NCBI RefSeq assembly: GCF_042242105.1
Contig: NC_092022.1
Coordinates: 11,838,001 to 11,902,000 of the forward strand
Source of the DNA: Pempheris klunzingeri
Lineage: Eukaryota > Chordata > Actinopteri > Acropomatiformes > Pempheridae
Reading direction: 5' to 3'
DNA: 64,000 nucleotides
Each line of letters opens with the position of its first letter. Position 1 is the first letter of the stretch. The notes beneath the pieces are model-generated. The model searched no databases. It had not been told where the DNA came from and saw nothing but the letters and a program-made list of their open reading frames with translations. Both the position numbers and the translations under genes were made by a program. This document shows, in pieces, positions 13,049 through 25,900 of the stretch.

Positions 13049-15936
13049 TACATGTATGCATTTCCCAAGTGGAGGTGGGGATGTGGCCAATAGCAGATTT
13101 ATCAGGGACATGCAGGCTGAAGAATTATTCCAAATAGGAGAATCAGTCGCTCTCGCCTTTGATCTCTCTTCTGCCCGCTCTCTAATTTTAACCCTCCTTC
13201 TTTTCCCCCCTAAACTCTGTCTGTACTGCACCAGTTTTCATCTTTAACTCTTACACTTCTGTCTCCACCTGCAGATAGTCTGCTTTATTCTTTGTCTGTC
13301 TCTCTTAGTGCTATATCTGCATGTATTGGGGCAGTATAAGCCTGGGCTTTTGCCTCTTTTGTGCGAACGTGGGTGCTTACACACACACACACACTCACGT
13401 TACAGCGTTGAACATTACAGCTGCATGCCTAGCCCAAATGTGCATGCACACTTCAATCAAGCCCCTGGCTGCTGCACCAAGCCCTGTGGCTGTGTCCCAC
13501 AGGCTGTTTAAGAGCTCTGATTATAGCCCCCGCGAGCCTAGTAGGATTCCTGGCATATCAAAGGGTTTAACAACATCCAAATCACTGTCCAAGTCATCTC
13601 GACTCTTCCAGACTGGTCTGTCTGTCATACTGTCCCACACAGACATTCACACAGATCAGTCTCCAAAAGCTAATGCGGAGATTAGAGTTAGTAGTAGTAG
13701 TTTAGCACTAGTACATCCACGTGCAGTAATTAGCTTGAGCTTTACTTAGTGCTGCAGCTTACAGTTGTTAGGATTCATCGGTTGATCAGTAATCAGGTAG
13801 TCCATAAGGCCAACAAAAATGTGTAAAATGCCCATCCCAATTTTCATTTTCAAAAATATTACATTTAGCATGATGTTCACGAGAGAAAACCAGCAGATAC
13901 TCACATGCGAGAAGTTAGAACAAGTGTTGTCAATTAAGCATCTATCACAGGTAGCACAGGTTTTACAGCTGTACGCATGGTGTATGTAGTTAGTGACGCA
14001 GTGTTAACAATGGCTATGGTTTTATTGTGTCATGTTGTCTTGTTCTGTTGTTACAAACCAGTGTTTTGAAATAAGAAACACTTGTGACTTATCATTTAAT
14101 TAGCTCAGGCTCTAATGCAAAATTCTGTCACGTGCATAGTTGAGCCTGGTGGGACTACATACAAACATTCACTTTATTCACACACTGCACTGCACACATA
14201 TGTGCACAAAAACTTGTGTGGGTCACACAGGCACACACCACAGTGATTTGTTTGATTTACACTGTGAGAAGGTCCCCAAAGAGAGGTTTAAATTAATGGG
14301 GTAATTATACAGTGGGAGAATAAAGCAGCCAAACTCTGATTTATGCACACTGACAAACACATGCATACCTCTACACACACACACACACAAGCTTGCACAG
14401 TGTCCCTGATGGAACAAGCTGTCTTTGCTCCAAGGGCGACTGCTCCTCTCTCTCCTTTCTGCTCCTCAGCTTCATTCACTTCTTCAGATTTCAGCTCCTC
14501 TTGCTGCTGCAGAGACACCTTCTGTTCCCAGGTCAGCCAATCGCTCTGTTTGTCTGTCTGCCAGAGAATGGCTGACCCACTGCCAGTAACAGTCTTCATG
14601 TTCAAGTGCAAACTCACTGGGGAGCTGCAAACATTACTACTGTGCAACTTCGGCTTTGGCAGAGTGTCGCTCTGTCCAAGCAAAAAACACACACATGCTT
14701 GCACTAAGAGCCACAGACATGAATGCAGGCCATGTATCAACATGCGGTGTAGTGTCATAATAAATGCAGTCAAGAGGTAGTGTATTAGTCATGTTGTTAG
14801 TGGAGCAGCCCCAGAGGAGGAGCTGCCTTCATCAGTCATCGAGCTAGAGGTGTAAGAGAGAGCATCTACAGGACCTCCCAGCCTCTCTCTTCACAACAAA
14901 CAGCATCTAGGAGGAGCTCATCTTAACAGACTGTCATAGCAAACTGGGTGTTTTTACTTCTGGGAAGTTTGTGACTGTGCAAGAATAATTTGGAACAAAA
15001 CAGAAAAACATTACTTTTCATTCCACTAAAATGTAGCAAAAATGGTTTTGTATGACAGTGAAGAGTTTAAGAGTGCTGAGTCACCCTGTAATGTTGAGAT
15101 GAGCACAGTCCACTAGCTGGAAAAACCAACAGGCACAAGTCCATGAACTTGTTTTGTGTAGTGTAAGAATAGTTGCGTGTGTGAACATGAGCTTGTGCAT
15201 TCATAGATGTGTGTGTATATGAATATTTGTGTTTGTTCGGTGGAAGAAACTCGCATGCCGAACTGGAGGTAATGATGCAGTCCTCTTCACCTCGAGGCCC
15301 ACAGATGCACAGCAGAAGGCAGCTGGGCTTCGGCTGAGACAGCACTTTCACTCACTCTGACAAAGTCAATCTCTCTCTCTCTCTATCTATCTCTTTTCCC
15401 CCCGCTCTCTCTAATCCGAACTTTGGGGACTGCATCTGCTAACACCATATTGCTCCATACGGCAGCCATATTATTTTCTCTGATCACATTCAGTTGACAT
15501 AAAGCTTGATGAAAATGCAGAGGTGTCAAATAATGCAGAAATTACCATGTGAAAGTGTGGAGGCAGGTAGAAACGAATAGCAGTGGGAAGCAGAGCGAGG
15601 GACAGCAAGAAACGGAGCGAGAGAGTAGCTTAGAGAAATCCCAAAAAGGAGAGCAGCAGAGCTTTAAGTCTCGGGGGAATTTGAAAGCCACAGAAATCCA
15701 GTTGCGGATATTAAGAGGCTTAATCTAAGAGCTTGCTGAGGCCGAGTTTTGCTGTGTGGGCCCCATCACTATCATCCTTGACAGAGGTTAAAGAGGAGAC
15801 GAGAGGGGATAAGGAGGAGAGGAAGAGAAGGCAGATGGGAGCAATGACGAGAATAGGGAGCCGTGTATCATTATGACAGCCTTGCATGCTTTTGTAGGAG
15901 AATTAAACATTGACATAGTGCACAGGTGTGCATGTT

Positions 15937-15938
<2 letters not shown>

Positions 15939-15978
<40 letters not shown>

Positions 15979-15997
15979 CGTGCGCGTACGTGTGTGT
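15939..15997. repeat. (TG)n tract ending in TACGCGTGCGCGTACG
   Basis: About 18 TG units run into TACGCGTGCGCGTACGTGTG, so nearly 60 bp of strictly alternating purine and pyrimidine is present, including a self-complementary CG-rich core. Such sequence is prone to the Z-DNA conformation. Confidence 0.9.
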
Positions 15998-16894
15998 TGT
16001 ATGCATGTAGGGTACCCTTGTAGTGGTGTGAATCAGAGACTGTGTTTTTCAGCTCCTGTGAAAATCTACTCAAACAGTATGCGGGATACAGTCAAAGCCT
16101 AAGAGCATGTGTCAGACGTGAGTAGAGGAATCAGAGTGTATGATTCATTCATTCCATAATTAGACATAACCAAGCGATCTAACTCTAGCGCAAGAGTTAG
16201 GATGACATAAAGCAACACACACTGAGATGAAACTCATTATCATCAAGCTGCAGATATCTCCCAGGAGAGGAGAGAAGAGGAGACTGGCAGGCAGTTGGAT
16301 AAGAGGAATCCCCACTGTCTCTGTGGTATTCTTCTCTTCTCGGTGGCATTCCTGCTTCATTTGATGCGAATGTTTTAGTGTAATGAAATGCTTCGTTGAT
16401 GTTAGTTCTACAAATTCTACCCTCAGTATCACAGCACTTGTGCACAGCAGTACAGCTGCACTTTGGCACTTCAGTCTTGTCGACATGTCAGGAAAACCAG
16501 AATGTCTGCCCACAGTAGTAATTCAAGCGTCCTTAACGGCCCAAATGATGCTTTTTCTCGCAGTTTAGAGATTACATTTTCCACTGGGGTGCCACATAGC
16601 TTTGCTCTGTCCACAGAGAAGTAATTGCTTTGCAGTGCAATTATGGCTCATTGTGCTTTTTGGAATTCAGTTTCACATTCCAGGAAACAACAGTGTGCAA
16701 TCTGTAATAAGCTACACAATTAATTTTTTTTCTCTCTGTCTGTCAATTTTTTATTTTATTCTTTGTTTAAGTATGTCACCAAAGACATTTATTGCCAGTA
16801 ATTATCTTAATTGGGAAAACAAACATGGAAGCGGTTCCAAAATGTAATTTTATGCATGTGATTCACAAGAATCTCTTTCTTTTTCTGTGTATAG

Positions 16895-17046
16895 GAGGCA
16901 TAAACCGGGCCGGGGCAGCAGTGCCAACATTCTTGCGGACTCCCACGGTGATCCAGCCCCACCTGGACTTGAAGCCCTTCCTGCAGTTTCCCATGGAGAC
17001 CCCCCATCCTCCGCACAGCTTGAGCCTCTTCCACAACTTCAACACG
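16895..17046 (+). CDS. znf385a: znf385a coding exon with the LDLKPFL N-terminal motif
   Basis: The acceptor ATAG precedes 16895 and the donor is ACG|GTGAGA at 17047. The exon starts with two bases of a split codon (xGA), so an upstream exon must supply the first base. The next 50 codons read GGC ATA AAC CGG onward. They encode an N-terminal region containing [13 protein letters not shown], the [10 protein letters not shown] motif and FHNFNT. This matches the position of LDLKQILPFP in human ZNF385A and LDLKPFLPFP in ZNF385D. The exon ends in phase 0, compatible with the ATG-starting exon at 23010. Confidence 0.9.
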
Positions 17047-20000
17047 GTGAGAGTTAATGGAGAAGCACAGACATAAACAACCACTCACATGCATCGGTCA
17101 TATAACTCACCTGGTGACAAAAGAGGGACCTGTTTCTCCACAGCATATGGGAAATGTTTTACAATGCCTTCCAATCTCTATAATGCTTTCACATGCAATG
17201 TGCATGTTCTATGTTGCATTTTTTCTAATGCTTCAACTAGCTTTAGTGTGTCCTAAAGTGTGAGGTGTTGCTATACCTACATTAAGAACACTTGTGGTGT
17301 TAGACAGGCCTCACTTTAATGGAAGCAGTGTATGCCTAAGAATGTATTATTTCAATATAGGCACTCCGTCCTATTCCATTATTCAAAGCACAAGATTAAA
17401 GAGCAGTTTTGAGGACATCGGGATAGCTGTGTACTTAAACCACCACAGTTTGTTGGTATCTATTTTACCAGAGAAGGATCTTCCTGTTTCCCTAGGCCCC
17501 GACTAACATCTTATCATTTAGATTAGGCCGTAGAGATATTTAGTATTTCACCAAGTCAGCATAATGCGCCGCCTGCACCTCCAGACTCCATTAGGGACTG
17601 TCAACACATTTCTCGTCAGCAATATGTAAAATCAGTGAACTTTGTATGTACTGTATGTGGGGCAATGCTATTCTTGGACCATGTCTGCAACAGGATTATT
17701 CTCTGCATGTGCCAGCCTGGTATATTAGGCTGCAATTTGCATAGGGGCAACATAGCAAACTCTTGTCATTAATATGAAATATCTTGCACGTGTTTCGGTG
17801 ACGTATGGTACTACAGGGATAGTAACATGAGTCTAGACACTGTTAAACACATCTTAACAATGCAGTCATTTGATATTCCCCAATTGGGCCATGACATAAG
17901 TGGAAGAATTCTCACTGATGTTAATACTGCAGTGCACCCAGCAGACATGGATTAAGCAGACATGGAGATACTGAAATGATGCAGACACTCAGTTTCCACT
18001 CTTGCGTCTGCCAGCACAGCCCCGGAATCAGTCTTGCTCGCTCTTTCTTCATTCTGTCTCGCTAGCTGTGGAACACTCTCTCTCCTTCATTCTGTAACAT
18101 CCCTCTGCTCCACATCTTCCTCTTCAGAACGTTAACTATGTCTGAAGGTCCAGAGGGATGTTGTGAATGTTAAAAGCTGTTGCTGCTGATGACTGCGAGC
18201 CAGCTCTGAGCAGTGTTTTACAGCCTTGTGGCCAGGAGATGGGGCCATAGGAGAGGCTTGGAGGACATTCTGACCTTAGAGCTCCAGTGCACAGTGGTAC
18301 ATACACATAAACAGTACTTAAATGCCTTAACTGCTTTGCATTAAGTGGAGAAACAACTGACTGACACACGCATCCTGATAGTATAGTTGACATTTGACTG
18401 GAAGGTCTAGGGGAGGACTATGTAATGCCCAAAGTATGCTGTAAAAATGTAGAAATAAAAGACACAACTTTTGTTGCTGCTAATGAGGGCTTTGTCTTGA
18501 TGTATTCTTACAGAGGATGTCATCGCCCTCAGCTTTTCCAGAGATGTTTTTATGTTTAATTTAGCGTTGTGCAGTTGAATACATTTATACAGGAAGACCT
18601 AAAGTAATAGAGTGTGTTTGTAGCTCTGTTTACATCAGTGACGATATGTTATGGTTTGTTGAAGAATGACTCTGCTTGGGTCTCATTTCTTTCACTGCGT
18701 GAATGGGGGGCGAACTAGGATCATTTCACATTAAAGGCACTATTTCTAGTGTCTTAGATGTCTCCTGGTGTCTGTCTGTACCAACACACTGTGATAAATA
18801 TGGATATGCACAATGTTTCAATGAAGACACAGCATTATAGCAGCAATAACACTGAGAAATGTCCCTGCACTAAGCTGGCAGCTAGTTATTCTATCATTCT
18901 CTCTTTATAAGTGGTCTGTGCTGAGTTTGTACAGTCTTAATGAGACTCACATTGAGGGTTATTAGCCCCATAGTAGAGGAATGGCTTCTCCTAAAGCCAT
19001 ATACAGCTTTAATGGTCCTCTAATGTGATTTGTCCTGTACCTGCCTGTCTCACTCAATGTGCCTCTAGACAGTGACGAGGCTGAATTATTTATCTGCAGC
19101 AGCTGGTCCTGATATAGACGCACACTCACACACTTCTGAGGTGAGCTGCCTGCACTGATGTGGACTTGCTCAAGCTGCAAAGTCAGGAATTTTCGATGAC
19201 GGCGTCTAATCATGCGAAGCCATATGCAGACTTGTTGAATCTCACCTGCCGTTCATCCTCCTCTCATCTCTTTTTTTTTTTTTATCTCCTCCTAAATAAC
19301 TCACTCTCAAACATCATGGATCCTCCTTTATTCCAGCACTAATCTTCCCCAGACTAATTGACTGATGTTTCCTTATACCTGTTGTTGTAATGGGCCTCAG
19401 ACTGAGGCTTATCAATCAAAACAGTAACCATTTATAGTAGGTGTTGTCCAGTTCCTCCTGGGGCTTTATCTGATCTTATGTGTACCAATGTCTGGATGAA
19501 AGGCAAACACATTTGTCACTATAGCAAAAAAACAAAGAGGATGAGTATTATGTAGGTGTGTGTATTCATGTGTGGTTTGGTTGGGGGTTGCCGGGTCAGG
19601 CAAACCTCCAGTGGGTGATGATGACATTTGATAGATGGTGTTAACTTTGGGAAGAGGGGAGGAGTTGAGCAGGAGGAGAGTGGGACACACAATCCTGGCT
19701 GCATCTGGACAGATCGAGTGTGCATGAAGAAGGGGGAGAGAGAGCAAGAAGGGGAGGAGAAAACTAGAACGCAGAGTGAAAGAAATGCACTACACGGGAA
19801 GTGTGAGGCAGAGAGACAGAAAGCAGCTGAGGGGAGAGAAGAAGGAGGCTGAAACAAAAAGGGACAGACACTTGTAAGGTGATGTGTCAGTGAAAAAAAG
19901 AGACAGTAAGACAGAGTTTTGAGAAAATCCTTACAGCAGACACTTACTTCTTCTCTTACATAATTTCAAAGAGAAGCAGAGAGTGTGCCAAAAGACGAAA

Positions 20001-21588
20001 AACAAAGAAATCTTTGCTGGCAATGCATCACTAGACACAAGCCCTATTTTTTAGTGAGTTAGTATATATTCAACATTGACAACCAACTAGGAGGCTGAAT
20101 GAGTGAAGAAGGTGCACCACACACTCTCAGTCTGGCACAAGCTGAGACCCAAACACACACCTCAGCCAGCAGCACACACACAGGAGGACCAATGCAGCTC
20201 CAAGCTTCTACAGACACAGAGGAGAAGAAGGTGAGTACCTAAACGCTTGGAGATTTTCATTGTTTGTTTGTTTTCCACCCAACCGTGTCTTAATCTGGGC
20301 TCCACTCAAAAGTACTGTAGAACATGGAGCTTCAAAGGCTGTTGTTATCTGGCAGAGTGCAGACTTAACTGTGACTGCCAGAGTGGTCCCACCGAGAGTC
20401 ACACAGCAGTGCATTCCTGTTTGCTGGAATTCAACACTTCCAAACATTTTGTTGCAGGGAATTGATCAAACACACTAGAATAGGAGAAGGAGAAAAGAAA
20501 CAAAGAAGGGGAAAGTGAGATTGAAAGAAAAAGAAAGTAAAATGAAGACCACAAAAGAGAATGTAGGTGAGTTTAGAAGCATGCCACTGTGCAGTGCCAG
20601 GAGATGCTTGGTTGGACTGTTTCTCCACAGAAGGAGCTCTGTGTTGACAAAAGGCATTAGAGCGTTATGGTCTTAAGGCCATTTTGGAGCTGCTGACATG
20701 ACCGCTGAGTGATGCTTAAGTCAGTGGTCTGTGTGGCTTGCATACATTTGCCAGAGCTTTCACCACATTGAAACAACTCCGTACTGGAAGTGACATGAAA
20801 GTTTCCAAAAGTCTCTCAGTTTAATTGTATCAAGATCATGTTAGTTACTGATTATATTTTAGAGATTAAGGGGATTTAATCATAATTTATTAATGCAGAA
20901 TGAAATATAATTGCTAATTTTCTCAAAATTCACTGCGAGACACTCAGGATGAGTTTTGAAAAAATCCCTCTTCAGTTACATCAAAACGCTCTTCTCCTAT
21001 TTCATGAGGACATGTTTTTGGAGAGTTTTTGGGTAAGAGGCCATGTGAGCTGCCGTCCAAAAAGGCTTGTTGGCAGCTGGACAGTGTTTTTAACAGCTGA
21101 ATCAACTGGATGGATCATAGTTGACCCAAACCCAGAATACTGAACTTACTGTCAGGGGAGAAGCCATGATTCATGTGTACTGTCACTCCACCAAGCCTGT
21201 TCAGCTCTTGTTAAACTTTCCCCAGAGGGCTGATGATGGGTTAGAGCACGGACACCCACATACAGTATTCAACACGCAACTTTTCACTTTGCTTGTAATG
21301 TGGATGTCTGGGTAACATTGGGCAGGAGTTTGAAAGATTTAATTAGAAACTAGAAACTAGCTTCATTGTTTTGTTGTCTTTAGCTAGCTAATGCATATTC
21401 ACTGCGGACCTATTCATGCTGCTTCTCAGACAGTTATCATCCACCAACATAACCGGTCAATACAGCAACAGCAACAGCAACATTAAACTGCTTCTGGGGA
21501 GAGAAATAGAGGGAGTCATGGAACGTAGAGTATGGGAAAGAGAGCCAAATAAGATAAGAATGTGTGATGTGAGGATGTCCGGCCTGGG

Positions 21589-21639
<51 letters not shown>

Positions 21640-22951
21640 CTGGGCTCCCCCCCTGCTGCCTCTCCTCCCCATTTCTCTTCCGTCCCAATTCATCTTCCTC
21701 TCCCACTCCCTCACTCATTTGCTCCTCCAGATGGTGTGTTTCTGTGCTGTCCTGTCACCCAGCAAAATGTCTCAGGCCTCCTCCCCACTTCTTTCTTTCT
21801 CTGTTTACCATGTTTCCTTGGAGTTGCCAAGTAACAAGTACTGCAGAACTTTAAATTGTGTGCGTGTGTGTGAGTTATGAGAATATTCATTTAGCCTGTC
21901 TTTTCCCTCACTCCTCAGGCTAGAGTTCTGAGCCATCTGTGTATTAGAGGAGACTATGGTTCTGGGTGCAAGATAGCTTAAAGGAATGCTTGGTGATTAG
22001 CCAAATTAAATGTAGTGATGAGCCAAATTGGGTAATTCAGACTCTGTTGGGCTCTCCAAACCAACAGTCTTGCATCAGACTTGGAGGATTCTCTGGAATA
22101 TTCCTTCACTGCCTCACAAATTCAAAGCACACAGCGTCATATCCATTTTATTCTTCATGCCAGCACTTTTGTTTCTCTTCATTCCTTTTGCATACCCATA
22201 CAGCGCCACATCATCTTATAAATTTTGACTGCTTTAGCTGTAGACATAGTGACCGACAATTTGTCTGTGGTGGAAATACACACCAGCCACGGACTCCAGA
22301 CTAATGCTAAGGTCAATTAACAATGATCGCTAGATAAATTCAGCTTCAAGCAAAGATAAATAATTGGAATGGAGCCTTTTTGAGATCAGTACAGGCAGGG
22401 TCTTTTATGTCTGGGACAGAGTTTAAGTGGGCAGCTTAGCCACCAACATGTTGGATAGCTGCTAAAGTGAGTCAGTTAAATTTATACGAGGTGCTTAACA
22501 CCAAGTAGATGATGGACGTCCCAGCTGAAACAATTAGCAGAGGGACAGAATGAAGCTACAACCTGATCAGAAGCCTGAATTTAGGTAGGATGCAACAGGT
22601 GTCTCAAGTTGTAGCAACACACTGTCAACACAGTTGGCCACTGTTTGCTGAACATAAACACAGACATACAGTAAACAGTGGACAGACGCTGTAAAAACTT
22701 TTGTCTGCAGACTTTATTCACCCCTGCATGCAGTCATTTAGAGTTTTAGGGTTAGTCTCCTGGGGAGTGGGCCTCTTTACTCCAAAGTGGTCTCTACCAT
22801 CCAAGGTGGAGGGCATAGCACATTCATTTGTTGCATCATTGCGATGGACAGGCATGGCATGTCGACTTGTAGCTCCGGGACATCTGGAGCGCAGAACTGT
22901 AGTAGTAGTTGTAACTGAGGATGAATTATAGCTCACAGATTTCTACTGTTT

Positions 22952-22983
<32 letters not shown>

Positions 22984-25900
22984 CATTTCCCTGTCATTGT
23001 CTCTATCAGATGGATCCGGTGCAGAAAGCCGTGATCAACCACACCTTTGGAGTCCCACTGGTCAAGACCAAGCGGCCAGTCATCTCCTGTAACGTCTGCC
23101 AGATCCGCTTCAACTCAGAGGTACAGGAACGTACACAGTATCATTCTCCCTCCATCTCTCATGATGTCTCCATTTCCCATTAAATGTGCTGTATCTTGCC
23201 GTTTATACGCGTACACTTTTCACCTCGTACACATTTACTTTAGAAATGTGTTGGAGGGTTTTCTATCCTGTTTGTTCTCCTGAGAGCACACATTGACACA
23301 GAGGATGTGGTACATTTGTTTGGGCTATGTTCTGGCAGTTGCGACCCCTTTGGAATTTAATTTGTTTCAGTTACAGTGTAGAGTTAGTAGAAGCAATAAT
23401 GACTGCAGCACAAAGTCTCAAGAGCTGCTGCAGAAGCAGAGAGAGAGAAACAGGAGTTTTTCCCTGCATTTTCAAAGAGATTTTTCTCCTTGCTCATGAC
23501 CACTGACAAAGCTTGATTAAGATCTTGAACACATGTAAAGTTAATTCCACATTAGCATGTTATGAAGCAACTTGCTGCCAAATTAACTGCAGCAAGTTGT
23601 TTTTTTGTCATGCTTTTGCGTAATTCTATCAGTAATTAATTTTAACAGCAGTTTCATCTGTTTGTCCATATGGTGTAGTTTATATCTGGACTTATAATGA
23701 CAGTTTAATGGTACATTATACCCATGGGCAACTTCCATACATGACTGACGACTAATGAACAAAAACAAAAATCATATGGAAGTATTTTGTGTGTAGTGGT
23801 GCCAACCTGTTTTCAGTCTGTTCCACTCTATTCTAGATGAATATGACAGACACATGACAGTGTCAGCGCCAGATAGCATGTGCGCAGTGTATAATTTGGC
23901 TGTCATTCTCCCTATTCAGTGGTGCAGGATCCAGGGCCAGGGCGTACATCCATACACAATACACAACATTAAGGAATGGACCGGTGCTATATATACTCTT
24001 CAGGTCTACAATCTTGGTTTCCATGCGGTCAGGGAGCTGCAGGGCTGTAATCTGGAGCCTACTCTTTGCCGAGTTCTCTGCTGTGTATCATCATAGGCAC
24101 AGGAAACAGTTATACAGTGATGTTTATATGATGAAATACTTTCAGCTCAACAGCTAGTGATCAGATAGAGGCTTCTTTAGTAAAGAAATGTCCTGTTGGA
24201 TAAAGTTAGGATATACAGTGAATCTGTGAAGAATGTGAAACATTTAAATATTTGACTTATTGGTTAATATATTGTTTTAACGATGACAGAAAAGGAAGAG
24301 ACAAGACATGGAGCAAAGTTACAAGAGAAGCATCTACTGTGTTTCTGTCGTCATATCCAGCTTGAAATATAACCCAAACAAGCACAGCACTGTGTGTTGT
24401 CAAAAAAGGCAGAGAATTTCTGACTGGAAAGCATGCGCAGAGAGGGATAATAAATATTGTATATAGCAGCAGGCTATATTTAAACTCTTAAACAATAATT
24501 GTTATTTTCTGACATGAACCTGTGAGTGATACCTGGACATAATTTGTCCCCGTCTCTTCCTCACAGTGACATCACCACTACAAATCATTGGGCTTCAGTT
24601 TCAGTTTCAGTTTCCTCCATTTAACCATCTAAAAATCTTGCTAAGTTTAAAATCTCTTTTTAGAGAGACCTGTCCAAGAGGACAGCATAAGAATGTTTTT
24701 TTACAACGATAAACACAAATAACATAAACAGACTAATATAACTGTCACAAATTGTAGATTATACAAAATATCCAGTTAACATGCAATAAATCCAGGAACT
24801 GGAAATTACATTAACAAGTCTGCTTTCCTAAACCTATATGAGATAAAGCAAAAACAATACATGTGAAGTAAAGGTTCAGGTTTCATGATCATTTGGTGTC
24901 TCTACTGAAACTCGCGTCTTCAGAGGTAACATTAGGTGCCACCTACAGCAGCCCTGGCTTATGTCCTGGCTCCTGACAGATAAAACACATACACACACAC
25001 ACACACACACTCATACACAGTCTGCTGTCATAGTTACTTGCACTTGCAGTGTACACGAGAAAAAAGCACACGCTGCAGTATATCAGCAATGTCAAACTTG
25101 CAGCAGGCTGTGTGTAGTTCGTGCTGTCCTACTAAGCTCAACTGGAGAAAAACTGTCCCCCATATCACCATAGAATGACTCCCTCCCTACACTGTTCTCT
25201 TCATCATAATGTCAAGTAAGGATGAATATTTCATGGCTAAAAATAATACAGTGGGAAACACTTCGAAGAATCCTATGTTACCATACCCGCCTCATTTTTC
25301 CAGTTCAGGGCTCTGTCTTGGAAAAAAAAAGATTACTTTGCCCTTGATGTTGACATTTCTCCCTCTTAATCTTTCATCTGTGAGTTGATTGGGTTGCTTA
25401 GGTCAAAGAAAGCGATGGGGGCTTACCATGTAATGTCATGATCAATGTATTTGTCTTCAAAGGATCCAGCTCTGCCTTCCCGCTCCCACCCCGTGCTTCC
25501 CTCATTTCACGCATCATTTTACCATCATTCATTCGTCCCATTTGATCTTTCTCTCTGTGCCTCTCTCTTTCTCTGCCTGTCTCTGTTTCTCAGCTACCGT
25601 CTCCCTCTCTCATACTGCATTATTTACAGTGTGGAAATGCCTAAAATTGCCTGCCACTACTTATTATAAGATGCATTCGTCAAGGGCATGGATTAGTGTC
25701 TGGCTCTGACAGCCCCAGTGCATCCTGGGAAAGAGGAAGAGAGGATACTTGGAGGAGAAGGAGAAGAGAGGAGGAAAGGATGGGGGGAGGGTTTGTGCCC
25801 CACTGTCCTTGCGTCGTGGGGTGGTGTGAGGTGTTAAACGGTGGTTTATGCAGAATAACCTTGGTGGCGTGCTGCATTAGTGACATCACAGGCTTGGTCG

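Larger units (their letters stand above)
1..16894. other. Upstream region or first intron of znf385a; no exon recognised
   Basis: This 16.9-kb stretch precedes the first recognisable znf385a exon. That exon begins with the last two bases of a split codon, so at least one coding exon lies further 5', either here unrecognised or left of the window. The open frames seen are low-complexity or repeat-derived and show no known domain. The contents I can name are an LTR-like repeat at 1847-2421, purine and pyrimidine tracts at 3012-4145, a foldback repeat at 4605-5030, a short fish repeat at about 11005-11130 and many CA/TG microsatellites. The remainder is unremarkable unique-looking DNA. Confidence 0.6.
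17047..23009 (+). other. znf385a: znf385a intron
   Basis: An intron of about 6 kb between the LDLKPFL exon and the MDPVQ exon. It contains a candidate alternative promoter and first exon (20040-20230), a (CT)n tract at 21590-21636 and another at 22951-22983 just before the acceptor, where it may serve as an extended polypyrimidine tract. I see no other gene in it. Confidence 0.8.

Noticed and set aside
14288..14780. Overlapping 145- and 161-residue frames on opposite strands
   Set aside because: Both are open because of CA/TG-rich sequence; neither resembles a known protein or has family-like motifs.
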